This document shows positions 1 to 8,064 of a stretch of DNA of 64,000 nucleotides, piece by piece; position 1 is the first letter of the stretch, and the number at the start of each line of letters is the position of its first letter. A program made the position numbers and the translations under genes. The stretch is from Alloyangia pacifica (GTDB taxonomy: Bacteria; Pseudomonadota; Alphaproteobacteria; Rhodobacterales; Rhodobacteraceae). The notes under the pieces were generated by a model. That model had not been told where the DNA came from and searched no databases. It was given only the letters and a program-made list of their open reading frames with translations. Location: the NCBI RefSeq assembly GCF_003111685.1, contig NZ_CP022189.1:1008001-1072000 (forward strand), read 5' to 3'.

Positions 1-1
1 C

Positions 2-466
2 TCGGATGTCCTCGACAAGTTCGGGATGCGCGAGGCACCCGCGAGCGCCAAAATCCTCACTCCGATGGCGGCAACCGCCGCGCAGCCGCACCCTGAGACC
101 GGCGGATCGGGCGCAGTGCCCCCGGAGAGCGCCGTTCAATACCCATTCAATACCCGACTCGGTCAGCCGGGACCACGCGCCCCCCTCCAGACCCAAACGC
201 GCTCTACGGGCCTCTCAGAGCCTCTGGGGGTTTCGGTGGATCGGCTGCAGCAGGAGGCCGCGCCGGACATCGAGCGCATGCTCGAGCAGATCGAGGTGAT
301 GCTCGAGGCCGCAACCTCGCTCGATGAGGCCAAGGCCATGCTGCTCGAAGCCTATCCCGATCTCGAAAGCGATGGGCTTGCCGATCTCTTCGCCGAGGCC
401 TTCCTCGCGGCGGAAGCCGGCGGGCGGGCTCTGATCGAGGCCGAGGCGGAGGAAGCTGATGGCTGA
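2..466 (+). CDS. Mu gp29-like portal protein (DUF935), C-terminal part
   Basis: The frame is open from the first bases of the window, so the N-terminus is missing; 154 residues are visible. The C-terminal half is acidic and helical (residues about 85-150, rich in Glu/Leu/Ala), as in the ends of DUF935 portal proteins. Identification rests mainly on position: it directly precedes and overlaps by 8 bases a clear gpF-like gene, the place portal genes hold in Mu-like phages. In the family the portal forms the dodecameric DNA gate at the capsid vertex. The visible part carries no diagnostic motif, so the assignment is probable rather than certain. Confidence 0.6.
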   Translation, partial: SDVLDKFGMREAPASAKILTPMAATAAQPHPETGGSGAVPPESAVQYPFNTRLGQPGPRAPLQTQTRSTGLSEPLGVSVDRLQQEAAPDIERMLEQIEVMLEAATSLDEAKAMLLEAYPDLESDGLADLFAEAFLAAEAGGRALIEAEAEEADG

Positions 467-1280
467 GCTCTCGGGCGTCTTCCGCCGGCCGTTCGCGCAG
501 CAGGTCGCGGCCTTCCGGCTGCGGCTGCGCAACCTGGTATCGACGTCGCGCTGGGATGATCTGCGCAAGGGCCAGCACGATCGTGGCTTCATGGTGGCGG
601 GCGCGCTCAAGGCCGACCTGCTGGCAGACCTCGCCACGGCGGTGGACAAGGCGATCTCAGAGGGCACCACGCTTGACGAGTTCCGCCGCGACTTCCGCGC
701 CATCGTCGAGAAGCGCGGCTGGCACGGTTGGACCGGCGAAGGCACCGAAGTGGGCGAGGCGTGGCGCACGCGAGTGATCTACCGCACCAACATGCGCACC
801 AGCTACATGGCGGGGCGCTATGCCCAGCTCACCGAGGGCAACTTCGCCCTCTGGGTCTACTTTCATGGCGGCTCAACCGAGCCGCGGCTCAATCACCTGG
901 CATGGAACGGCATCGCACTCCCGCCGGATCATCCATTCTGGGGCGAGCGCTTCCCGCCGAATGGCTGGGGCTGCAGCTGCTACGTCTCGGGCGCCAGGAC
1001 CGCCGCCGGCGTGCGGCGTCTGGGCGGCGATCCCGACAAGGCGCTGCCCGATGACTGGAAGTCGATCGATCCGAAGACCGGCGAGCCGCAGGGCGTCGGC
1101 AAGGGCTGGGGCTACGCACCAGGGGCGAACACGGTCGAGGAGATCATCAGGCTCGCGGGCGAAAAGGCTGTGGCGCTGCCTCCCGAGCTCGCGCGGCCCT
1201 TCCTGCAGGAGCTGCTGGAGCGGTTCGAGGACACTGAGCTGGCACGCGCCTTGCGCGAGCTTCTCGATCGGCTCGGGTAG
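459..1280 (+). CDS. Mu gpF-like head morphogenesis protein
   Basis: 273 residues. The middle has the family pattern: an RTNMRTSYMAGRY segment near residue 110, then an RLNHLAWNG motif and a DHPFWGERFPPNGWGCSC stretch with clustered Pro, Trp and Cys near residues 160-177. This is typical of the Phage_Mu_F / SPP1 gp7 family, minor head proteins needed for capsid assembly near the portal. It overlaps the portal gene by 8 bases and is followed after 9 bases by the gpG-like gene, the normal Mu order. Confidence 0.88.
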   Translation: MAELSGVFRRPFAQQVAAFRLRLRNLVSTSRWDDLRKGQHDRGFMVAGALKADLLADLATAVDKAISEGTTLDEFRRDFRAIVEKRGWHGWTGEGTEVGEAWRTRVIYRTNMRTSYMAGRYAQLTEGNFALWVYFHGGSTEPRLNHLAWNGIALPPDHPFWGERFPPNGWGCSCYVSGARTAAGVRRLGGDPDKALPDDWKSIDPKTGEPQGVGKGWGYAPGANTVEEIIRLAGEKAVALPPELARPFLQELLERFEDTELARALRELLDRLG

Positions 1281-1289
1281 GGAGGCGCA

Positions 1290-1802
1290 ATGATCCGCGT
1301 CGATCTCACCACAAACGAAATCTCGGCCGCTCTGAAGCGCGTCTCGGACGCTCTCTCGGACCTGTCTCCGCTGATGCAGGATATCGGCGAGTACATGGTG
1401 AAGAGCACGAAGGATAACTTCGCCGATGCCGAGAGCCCGGACGGCAAGAAGTGGGCACCGCGCAAGCAATCGACGATGGACGCCTATGCCAGACGCAAGG
1501 ACACGCCGGGTCCGACGCCGCTCATTGGCCCGACCAAATCCCTCTCCGGAACGATCAGCTACGAGGCCAGCGGCGACAGCGTCGAATGGGGCTCGAAGAT
1601 GATCTACGCGGCGGTCCAGCAGTTCGGCGCCGAGGCGGGCGAGTTCGGGGCGCGTATGGGCGTGAACAAGAAGGGCCAGCGGTTCTTCATGCCGATCCCC
1701 TGGGGAAACATCCCGGCGCGTCCCTTCCTAGGAATAGGACGCGAACAGGAGCTAGAAGTCATGGAGTTGGTCGCTGAGCACCTTGCCAATGCGGCCCGCT
1801 GA
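1290..1802 (+). CDS. Phage virion morphogenesis protein (Mu gpG-like)
   Basis: 170 residues, a usual length for the phage virion morphogenesis (tail completion) family. It has an N-terminal helical region, a central 'FADAESPDGKKWAPRK' segment near residue 45 (a W-x-P-R-K-like element seen in the family), and a C-terminal 'IPARPFLGI' motif near residue 145 that marks these proteins. It likely acts at head-tail joining. It is the last gene before the opposite-strand cassette, with 22 bases between the two convergent stop codons. Confidence 0.82.
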   Translation: MIRVDLTTNEISAALKRVSDALSDLSPLMQDIGEYMVKSTKDNFADAESPDGKKWAPRKQSTMDAYARRKDTPGPTPLIGPTKSLSGTISYEASGDSVEWGSKMIYAAVQQFGAEAGEFGARMGVNKKGQRFFMPIPWGNIPARPFLGIGREQELEVMELVAEHLANAAR

Positions 1803-1824
1803 AAAGGTCCTCGAAGATAGAGGG

Positions 1825-2193
1825 TTATTTGAATGACGGGGCGATGTATTCTGAGATCATCTGCTGTACAGTGTCTTGGTCGGCTTCGATGAATGCGCTG
1901 CGGATTATTTCCTGGACCTCTTCTGAATACGCTTCAGACAGGCTTGCTGGACGGGGGAAACCTTGGTCTTTGACTTCTAAGATCTCAAATATCGCTTCGT
2001 CAGTAAGTTCTAGTGAAGCGCTCAGCGTTTCTAGCGGCACTGTTGTGGTCGTGACCGCGGCGCAGATATCAAAACATGGGGGATCGGGTTCGAAAGGATA
2101 TGGCGTACAAGGGCACTGCGGACCATCTTGAGCAAGAGAGCTCAGCGGGGCTAGCGAAACGGCAACCCCCAATATTGCTTGAGCGATTTTCAA
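1825..2193 (-). CDS. Small secreted protein of unknown function (phage cargo)
   Basis: 122 residues from a TTG start that follows a GAGGAG sequence lying inside the end of the upstream gene, so translation is probably coupled to it. Residues 1-21 form a plausible signal peptide (Lys, then a hydrophobic stretch, ending LSSLAQ). The mature part has a Cys- and Pro-rich segment (four Cys between about residues 27 and 44) and an acidic helical C-terminus. It lies on the strand opposite to the head genes and is visibly more AT-rich than they are. I recognise no family. The layout fits a 'moron' that alters the lysogen's envelope, which is inference. Confidence 0.6.
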   Translation of the reverse strand: MKIAQAILGVAVSLAPLSSLAQDGPQCPCTPYPFEPDPPCFDICAAVTTTTVPLETLSASLELTDEAIFEILEVKDQGFPRPASLSEAYSEEVQEIIRSAFIEADQDTVQQMISEYIAPSFK

Positions 2194-2198
2194 AGGCC

Positions 2199-2591
2199 TT
2201 ACTCCTCTGCGACTTCTCTAAAATACATCCACCAAAAGACGTAGAGCGCAAGCCAAACGGCCATGATCCCGACAGACCACTTAAGCCACAGAATCTGGCT
2301 TCCGAAATTCTCGTTGATGCTGCGATGAACGTGCGTCGCCGTGTCGCTGCCCACGTAGATCAGTGAAATGGCGTGCCTGGCCACAAGGTCACCATAGTAG
2401 ATCGAGATCCCTAACAGAAACCAAGCTGGAACAAAGAGCATATATATACTTCGGCCTGCGGCTGACTTCGGAGAAACATGCGATGTGCCAATGACTGTTG
2501 CAAGTGAGCCCCCCAGCAATGCGAGAGCCCAAGTCGTGTGTTGGGCCGTGCTGTTCAAGATTGGCTCAAGTTGATCGACACTAATGTTCAT
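2199..2591 (-). CDS. Small inner-membrane protein of unknown function (phage cargo)
   Basis: 130 residues from the ATG at 2591; an upstream ATG at 2624 would add 11 residues and cannot be excluded. Three hydrophobic segments are visible (about residues 20-38, 52-72 and 103-123), with a polar loop between the second and third. It is the first gene of a two-gene minus-strand unit with the secreted protein; only five bases separate its stop from the next start. The unit sits between the gpG and protease genes, which are normally adjacent in Mu-like phages. No family recognised. Confidence 0.6.
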   Translation of the reverse strand: MNISVDQLEPILNSTAQHTTWALALLGGSLATVIGTSHVSPKSAAGRSIYMLFVPAWFLLGISIYYGDLVARHAISLIYVGSDTATHVHRSINENFGSQILWLKWSVGIMAVWLALYVFWWMYFREVAEE

Positions 2592-2814
2592 TGGGAATCT
2601 CTGAATCACGAAATGAATTTCCAACTACGCGCGCTCATCTTGGCACGTTTCTCACAAAGTTCAACGGGGCGCTCATAAGGGCTGAGAATCGTCTTCACTT
2701 CGAGCATTGACGGCACTGCCGGGGCGGCGCAGGCTGCCCGCATAGAACCTCGGGTCTTACCCCGCACCACGCGTGCGAATGTATCGGATCGGCGTGCTTC
2801 GGCAATCTCGCCTC

Positions 2815-3846
2815 ATGACCGATACCGTCCTCATTCCTCTCTCCGCGCTCGAACTTCCCGGGGCATCCGCCGCCGGGCCTGTCCCCGAGTGGATCCACCT
2901 GGTCCCGAAGGGCCGGTTCAAGGCGCGTGATGGCCGCGGCCCCTGGAGCTACCAGGACGCCGCCGCCACGATCGAGGAGAGCTTCCGCCGCAGGGCCAAG
3001 CTCCACGTCGATCTCAACCACTCCACCGAGACCGCCGCCAAGCTTGGGCTCGAGGCCCCGGCCGTCGGCTACATCACCGAGATGGAAGAGCGCGAGAACG
3101 GCATCTGGGGACGCGTCGACTGGACGTCGCGCGGCACCGAGCTGCTCAGCGATCGCGCCTATTGGGGCGTCTCTCCGGTCATCGAGTTCGACGAGCGCAC
3201 GAGGGAGGTGCGGGCCATCGCGCGCGCCGCACTGACCAACGACCCCTCGGTCGCAAATCTCACACCGCTCAGCACGAAGGAGACGGACATGTTCCTGAGC
3301 AAGGTGGCCAAGTCGCTTGGCCTCTCCGAGGATGCCTCGGAGGAAGACGTTCTCGCCGCCCTGGAAAAGGCGAAGGACCCGACCGAAGTGCCGAACGAGG
3401 CACTCTCGACCATCGGCTCCGCCCTGGGCATCGAAGGCGAGGCGAGCCTGACCGCCATCCTCGCCACCGCCAGCGGCCTGCGGTCCGCCAGCACGGACCA
3501 GGGCCAGGCGCTCGCCGCGCTGCAGACCGAGGTCACCGAGCTGCGCGAGGGCAACAAGAAGCGCGATGCCGAGGCCTTCGTTGACCAGGCGATCCGCGAC
3601 AAGCGCGTCGGCGTGAAGGCGTCCCGCGAGAACTACGTCGCGCTGCACATGGAGAACCCCCAGCGTGCCCGCGACCTGATCGCCGCCCTGCCGACGCTTG
3701 GCGCCAGCCCGACCTCGATCGAGCCGCCGAAGCCCGCCGACGGTCAGGCCGCGCTCAGCACCGAGCAGCGCCAGATCGCCGACCTGATCGGCGTCGATCC
3801 GGCGGCTATGCAAAAGACCCTTCGTGAAGAGGAGAGCCAGCAATGA
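2815..3846 (+). CDS. Mu gpI-like prohead protease with in-frame scaffold
   Basis: 343 residues from the ATG at 2815; an in-frame ATG at 2773 gives an unconvincing N-terminal extension. The first 150 residues match the Mu I family: 'WIHLVPKGRF', a 'HVDLNHSTE' motif near residue 62 that carries the probable catalytic His, and 'YWGVSPVIEFD' near residue 117. The last 185 residues are helical and acidic, as expected of a scaffold region. In Mu the full protein is the maturation protease and the C-terminal part, made from an internal start, is the scaffold. Confidence 0.85.
   Translation: MTDTVLIPLSALELPGASAAGPVPEWIHLVPKGRFKARDGRGPWSYQDAAATIEESFRRRAKLHVDLNHSTETAAKLGLEAPAVGYITEMEERENGIWGRVDWTSRGTELLSDRAYWGVSPVIEFDERTREVRAIARAALTNDPSVANLTPLSTKETDMFLSKVAKSLGLSEDASEEDVLAALEKAKDPTEVPNEALSTIGSALGIEGEASLTAILATASGLRSASTDQGQALAALQTEVTELREGNKKRDAEAFVDQAIRDKRVGVKASRENYVALHMENPQRARDLIAALPTLGASPTSIEPPKPADGQAALSTEQRQIADLIGVDPAAMQKTLREEESQQ
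3289..3846 (+). CDS. Internal start: scaffold protein (Mu gpZ-like), nested in the protease gene
   Basis: An in-frame ATG at 3289 is preceded, with a spacing of six bases, by a perfect AAGGAG at 3277-3282. Initiation here would give a 185-residue protein comprising only the helical, charged C-terminal region. Mu makes its scaffold this way from within gene I. The ribosome site is stronger than any visible before the long form, which fits the need for many scaffold copies per protease copy. The ribosome site is seen; use of the start is inferred. Confidence 0.6.
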   Translation: MFLSKVAKSLGLSEDASEEDVLAALEKAKDPTEVPNEALSTIGSALGIEGEASLTAILATASGLRSASTDQGQALAALQTEVTELREGNKKRDAEAFVDQAIRDKRVGVKASRENYVALHMENPQRARDLIAALPTLGASPTSIEPPKPADGQAALSTEQRQIADLIGVDPAAMQKTLREEESQQ

Positions 3847-4277
3847 CCGCGCTGACCCAGGGCCGTCTGACGCCCCGCCGCGATGGCGACTACCGCGCCG
3901 GCGCGGTTGCGGCATCCACCACCATCTACCCCGGCGCCATGGTGATGCGCGACGCATCGGGCAACCTGGTCGAAGGCCAGACCGCCACCGGGCTCACCGG
4001 CGTCGGCGTGGCCGAGGCACTGGCGGACAACGCCGCGGGCTCGGCAGGCGATCTGACCGTGCGCTACCGCCCGGGCGTCTTCCACATGGCGAACTCGGCG
4101 AGCACCGACGAGATCGCTGCCGCCGACATCGGGGCCGTCTGCTACGCGGTGGACGATCAGACCGTGGCGAAGACCGACGGCACCTCGACCCGTTCCCCGG
4201 CCGGCATCGTCGATGACGTGGACGCCGGCGGCGTCTGGGTCCGCTTCGACGAAGCGCTCACCGGCGCCTTCGCCTGA
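3843..4277 (+). CDS. Capsid decoration / cement protein (DUF2190-like)
   Basis: 144 residues, beta-rich, beginning with a short polar arm, then 'AGAVAASTTIYPGAMVMRDASGNLVEG', the pattern of DUF2190 and Mu-type head decoration proteins. It overlaps the protease/scaffold gene by four bases (ATGA) and lies 21 bases before the major capsid gene, the normal place. In the family, such proteins coat the mature capsid and stabilise it. Confidence 0.75.
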   Translation: MTALTQGRLTPRRDGDYRAGAVAASTTIYPGAMVMRDASGNLVEGQTATGLTGVGVAEALADNAAGSAGDLTVRYRPGVFHMANSASTDEIAAADIGAVCYAVDDQTVAKTDGTSTRSPAGIVDDVDAGGVWVRFDEALTGAFA

Positions 4278-4298
4278 TCCTGACAGGAGACCACTTCC

Positions 4299-5192
4299 AT
4301 GTTCATCACCTCTACCGCAGTTGCGGCGCTCCGGGCCGGGTTCAAAACCGAGTTCCAGCGCGCCCTGGGCGAAGCCCCCACGATGCGCGATCGCGTCGCG
4401 ATGACGATCCGCTCGAACACCGGCGAGAACACCTACGGCTGGCTCAAGCAGATGAGCGGCATGACCGAGTGGATCGGCCCGCGTCAGATCGATGGCATGT
4501 CCGAGGCTGGCTACACGATCCGCAACAAGCACTTCCAGAAATCCGTGGAAGTGAACCGCAACGACATCGAAGACGACAACCTCGGCGTCTACACGCCCAT
4601 GTTCACCATGATGGGCGAGGCGGCGGGCAGCTATCCCGAGCAGCTGGTGTGGAACCTGCTGAAGGCGGGCTTCGAGACCGAGTGCTGGGACGGCCAGAAC
4701 TTCTTCGACACCGATCACCCGATCACCGGCGAGGATGGCGAGGAGACGGTCTTCTCGAACTCCGGCGGCGGCTCGGGCACGCCCTGGTTCCTGCTCTGCA
4801 CCAACCGCGCGCTCAAGCCGGTCATCCTGCAGGAGCGCAAGCCGATCACCTTCACCTCGAAGGATCGCGACACCGACGACAACGTGTTCACCAACAACAC
4901 CTTCGTCTACGGCGCGGACTGGCGTGGCAACGTGGGCTTTGGCGTGCCGCAGATGGCCTATGGCTCGAAGCAGACGCTCGACGCCACCAGCTACGGCGCG
5001 GCCTATGCGGCGGTCGAGGGCATGAAGGGGGATGGCGGGCGTCCGCTCGGCCTCAAGCCCAACCTGCTCGTCGTGCCGCCGAGCCTGCGCTCCGCCGCTC
5101 AGAAGCTGCTCAACTCCGAGTATGCCGCCGGCGGTGAGAGCAACGAGTGGAAAGGCACCGCCGAGCTGCTCGTCGTGCCCTGGCTCGCCTGA
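4299..5192 (+). CDS. Major capsid protein (Mu gpT-like)
   Basis: 297 residues. It matches the Mu gpT family: N-terminal 'LRAGFKTEFQRAL', then 'YGWLKQMSGMTEWIGPRQ' (about residues 46-63) and 'NKHFQKSVEVNRNDIEDDNLGVY' (about residues 81-103), with 'NFFDTDHPI' near residue 138 and 'LKPNLLVVPPSLR' near residue 252. This is the HK97-fold shell subunit. An AGGAGA ribosome site precedes the ATG. It is the best-conserved gene of the head module and fixes the Mu-like identity of the prophage. Confidence 0.93.
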   Translation: MFITSTAVAALRAGFKTEFQRALGEAPTMRDRVAMTIRSNTGENTYGWLKQMSGMTEWIGPRQIDGMSEAGYTIRNKHFQKSVEVNRNDIEDDNLGVYTPMFTMMGEAAGSYPEQLVWNLLKAGFETECWDGQNFFDTDHPITGEDGEETVFSNSGGGSGTPWFLLCTNRALKPVILQERKPITFTSKDRDTDDNVFTNNTFVYGADWRGNVGFGVPQMAYGSKQTLDATSYGAAYAAVEGMKGDGGRPLGLKPNLLVVPPSLRSAAQKLLNSEYAAGGESNEWKGTAELLVVPWLA

Positions 5193-5207
5193 TCCGAGGG
5201 CTGAGCC

Positions 5208-5720
5208 ATGAGCGAGAAAACCCCTGAACGCATCGCCCTGGAGGAGACGGCCAAAGAGCTTGGCCTCTCCATCCCGGGCAACATCGGCGACGCGAAGCTC
5301 GCCGATCGCGTGGCCAAGGCGGAAGCCAAGGCCAAGAAGACGCCACCCCCGGCCGCTGTCACTCCGGCGGCATCGGGAGCGGCCCCGGCGGGGGAGAGGG
5401 ACGGCCTCCCCGCCGGCACCGATCCTGCGGGCGCAGAAGCGCAATCCGATGCAGGCGAGGCGCAGCCCATGGTCCCTGACGCCCAGGCCGCAGCCACTGG
5501 CGAGCAAGCCGGTGACGACGAGCAGGCGCAGGAGCTGACCGAGCGCACCGAAGGGCGCGAGCTCGAGGTGATCGGCCCGCGCAAGGGCCGGTGGCGAGGC
5601 GGCCGTAAGTTCGGCCAGGTCCCGACCCGCATTCCGCTCGAGGAGCTGACCGATGCTGAGATCGAAGCCCTGATGGGCGATCCGGCCCTCGTCGTGCTCC
5701 TCCCCGACGTGGACGAATAA
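5208..5720 (+). CDS. HI1506-like phage protein of unknown function
   Basis: 170 residues. The first 30 residues are helical and charged, residues about 45-110 are Ala/Pro/Glu-rich and low in complexity, and the last 50 residues form a compact segment ('GGRKFGQVPTRIPLEELTDAEIEALMGDPALVVL'-like; only partly quoted elsewhere) that recalls the C-terminus of HI1506-related proteins of Mu-like phages. These sit directly after the gpT gene, as here. The function is not known in the family. Confidence 0.6.
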   Translation: MSEKTPERIALEETAKELGLSIPGNIGDAKLADRVAKAEAKAKKTPPPAAVTPAASGAAPAGERDGLPAGTDPAGAEAQSDAGEAQPMVPDAQAAATGEQAGDDEQAQELTERTEGRELEVIGPRKGRWRGGRKFGQVPTRIPLEELTDAEIEALMGDPALVVLLPDVDE

Positions 5721-5800
5721 TCACTGCTCTCCTGCCTCGGAGACACCTTCCCGGCGGCGCGATCCGTCACGTCGCCGGGCCTTTCTTCAGGAGCTGACCC

Positions 5801-6229
5801 TTGGCCTACACCACGCAAGCCGATCTGACCGAGCGCTACGGCGAGGCGATGCTGATCGACCTCACCGACCGGGGCGAGACCGCCACCGGCACCGTGGACG
5901 CTGATGTCGTGAACCGGGCCATCTCCGATGCCGATGCGCTGATCGATGGCTACCTCGCAGGGCGCTACATCCTGCCGCTCTCGGTAACCCCGGCGATCAT
6001 CGGCACGATCTCCCGCCAGATCACCATCTGGAACCTCTGCATCTACAAGCCGGACGACAAGATCGCAGCCGACTACAAGGAAGCGATCCGCCAGCTGCAG
6101 CAGATCGCCGCCGGCACGCTCAAGCTCGATGCCGCAGGCGTCACCCCGGCCACCACCGGCAGCGCCGGCGCGCGGGTGACGGACCGTGAGCGCCCGATGA
6201 CCGAGACGAGCCTCAAGGGGTTCATCTGA
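5801..6229 (+). CDS. DUF1320 (gp36-like) head-tail connector protein
   Basis: 142 residues from a TTG start, chosen because a CAGGAG lies just upstream and the family begins with 'AYTTQADLTERYGE'. The sequence then shows 'VVNRAISDADALIDGYLAGRYILPL' (about residues 42-66) and a helical C-terminal half, as in DUF1320 / gp36 proteins that lie after the capsid gene in Mu-like phages and probably act at the head-tail interface. Its stop overlaps the next start by one base. Confidence 0.82.
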   Translation: MAYTTQADLTERYGEAMLIDLTDRGETATGTVDADVVNRAISDADALIDGYLAGRYILPLSVTPAIIGTISRQITIWNLCIYKPDDKIAADYKEAIRQLQQIAAGTLKLDAAGVTPATTGSAGARVTDRERPMTETSLKGFI

Positions 6230-6660
6230 TGATCGACGCGCTCACCGATCGGCTGACTGCCCGGGTGCCGGACCTTGCCGGCCGCATCGACGGCGCGGCC
6301 GAGTTCGCGGACCTGATGCAGACCAAGCGCCTCCCGGCCAGCGGCGTGCGCGCCTACGTCCTGCCGCTTGGCCTTGCCGGCCTCGCTGCCGACGCGGCCA
6401 CCGGTGTCTTCCGCCAGAGCGTGCGCCGGGCGATCGCCGTGGTGCTGCTCACCCGGTCGGTGGATGCCGCCGGAGAACGCGCGCTCTCGCGCCTTGCGCC
6501 CCTGGTCGACGAGATCGTCGGTGCGGTGGCGGGCTGGGCGCCCGGCGACGAGACGGGCGTCTTCGAGCTGAGCCGCGCCAACATCATTCCGACCGACAGT
6601 GGCCTCTTGGGCTACCAGGTCGAGTTCACCATCGAAGACCAGCTGAGGATCACGCCATGA
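6229..6660 (+). CDS. DUF1834 / gp37-like tail terminator protein
   Basis: 143 residues. N-terminal helix, then a beta-alpha region with 'GVRAYVLPLG' and 'VFRQSVRRAIAVVLLTRS', ending in 'GYQVEFTIEDQLRI', the pattern of gp37-type proteins that follow gp36 in Mu-like phages. A tail-terminator or head-tail joining role is inferred from family and position. It overlaps both neighbours (one base with DUF1320, four bases with the next small gene). Confidence 0.75.
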   Translation: MIDALTDRLTARVPDLAGRIDGAAEFADLMQTKRLPASGVRAYVLPLGLAGLAADAATGVFRQSVRRAIAVVLLTRSVDAAGERALSRLAPLVDEIVGAVAGWAPGDETGVFELSRANIIPTDSGLLGYQVEFTIEDQLRITP

Positions 6661-6797
6661 CCGCGCCGAAACTCCCCAGCTCGGGTGGCAGCTACACCCG
6701 GGATGAGAAGGGCGAGCTGACGCTTGCCCAGGACCCGAAACCCACCACGGCCGCCAAAGCGGCAAAGGCGAAACCCGCCGCGAAAAGGGAGGCTTAA
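6657..6797 (+). CDS. Small phage protein, 46 residues, unknown function
   Basis: A short frame that overlaps the preceding gene by four bases (ATGA) and ends exactly one base before the tail tube ATG. The protein starts 'MTAPKLPSSGGSYTRDEKG' and ends in a Lys/Ala-rich tail. Tight coupling on both sides and a composition like its neighbours support a real gene. Similar short lysine-rich proteins are common at this place in Mu-like phages, but I know no function. Confidence 0.6.
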   Translation: MTAPKLPSSGGSYTRDEKGELTLAQDPKPTTAAKAAKAKPAAKREA

Positions 6798-7736
6798 ATG
6801 GCCCTGTACTTCCGCAAGAAGGTGCTGCTCGCCGCCATCGAGGCGAGCTATGGCTTGGACGAGGTTCCGACCGGCGCGGCCAACGCGATGCTGGCCTCGG
6901 AGATCTCGATCAACCCGATGGAGGGCTCGGACCTCGAGCGCGGCCACGACACGCCGTTCCTCGGCGCATCCGGCACCATCCCGACAGACCTGCACGCCAC
7001 CATGACGTTCCGCGTCGAGTTGGCGGGCTCTGGCACCGCCGGCACCGCGCCGGCCTGGGGGCCGCTCCTCCGCGCCTGCGGCGTGGCCGAGACGCTGAAC
7101 GCCAGCACCAGCGTGATCTACAACCCGATCTCGGGCGGCTTCGAGAGCGCCACGATCTACCTCAACATCGACGGCACCCTCTACGCCCTGGTCGGCGCGC
7201 GCGGCGATTGCAACATCACCGTCAATGCCTCGGCGATCCCGCAGCTGGAGTTCACCTTTACCGGCCTCTGGGTGAAGCCGGTCGCGGCCGCGCTGCCCAG
7301 TGCCGACTACTCGGCCTTCCTCAAGCCGCTCGCGGGCTCGAAGGCCAATACCCCGACCTTCACCATCGGCGGCACCAACCACGTGATGCGCAACTTCCGC
7401 CTCGGCCTCGGCAACGATGTCCAGGGCCGCTTCCTGATCGGCCCGGATGCCGAGCAGATCGTCATCGTGGACCGCAGTGACATGGTCGAGACGCAGATCG
7501 AGGCGGTCGCCCTGGCAACGCTCGATCCCTTCGCCCTGGCGCGCGACCAGGAGACCGTCGCCATCGCGCTGGCCCACGGCAAGACCGCCGGCAACATCGC
7601 AACCATCGACGTGCCCCAGGCACAGATGCAGCGCCCCTCGGGTCTGACCGAAGGTCAGGGCATCAAGGAATGGTCGCTCAACCTCGTGCCGCTGCCAGAC
7701 GCCGGCAACGACCAGTGGACCCTCACCCTGACCTGA
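6798..7736 (+). CDS. Phage tail tube protein
   Basis: 312 residues, beginning 'ALYFRKKVLLAAIEASYGLDEVPT', then 'INPMEGSDLERGHDTPFLGASG', a pattern I associate with the major tail tube proteins of siphovirus-type transposable phages. It is beta-rich with two similar halves (an Ig-like C-terminal half is possible). It is followed by the frameshifted chaperone pair and the tape measure gene, the standard tail order. A GGGAGG ribosome site lies in the end of the preceding small gene. Confidence 0.78.
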   Translation: MALYFRKKVLLAAIEASYGLDEVPTGAANAMLASEISINPMEGSDLERGHDTPFLGASGTIPTDLHATMTFRVELAGSGTAGTAPAWGPLLRACGVAETLNASTSVIYNPISGGFESATIYLNIDGTLYALVGARGDCNITVNASAIPQLEFTFTGLWVKPVAAALPSADYSAFLKPLAGSKANTPTFTIGGTNHVMRNFRLGLGNDVQGRFLIGPDAEQIVIVDRSDMVETQIEAVALATLDPFALARDQETVAIALAHGKTAGNIATIDVPQAQMQRPSGLTEGQGIKEWSLNLVPLPDAGNDQWTLTLT

Positions 7737-7755
7737 CCCTGAAAGGAGCCGTCCC

Positions 7756-8064
7756 ATGGCTTTCAAGATCGCAACCGAGCGCCGCTTCTCTGCACCTGTC
7801 CAGGTCCGCAGCGACGACTTTACCGCCCACTACCGGGTGCTGCCCGATGAAACCATCGCTGGCTTCGACTTCAACACGGCCGAGGGGCAGCGGGACTTCC
7901 TGCGCGCCTCTATCGCGGACCTCGAGGACGTGCTCGGTGAGGGCGATGCGCCGCTTGCCTACAGCGCCCAACTGCTCGAGCAGTTGCTCGGCTTCTCGGA
8001 CGTCCGGCTCGCGCTGATGCGGTCCTACAACCGCGGCTACTTCGAGGCCAAAGCGGGAAACTGA
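7756..8064 (+). CDS. Tail assembly chaperone, short form (lambda gpG analogue)
   Basis: 102 residues, encoded between the tail tube and tape measure genes. An AAAGGAG ribosome site precedes the ATG. The last sense codons are GGA AAC directly before TGA, forming the slippery heptamer GGGAAAC in the correct phase. The short form is made when ribosomes do not slip. In lambda-type phages such chaperones bind the tape measure protein and recruit tail tube subunits; they are absent from the virion. Confidence 0.75.
   Translation: MAFKIATERRFSAPVQVRSDDFTAHYRVLPDETIAGFDFNTAEGQRDFLRASIADLEDVLGEGDAPLAYSAQLLEQLLGFSDVRLALMRSYNRGYFEAKAGN

Noticed and set aside
1803..1824. A terminator between the convergent gpG-like and secreted-protein genes
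   Set aside because: Only a four-pair stem (CCTC/GAGG) is visible, too weak to call.
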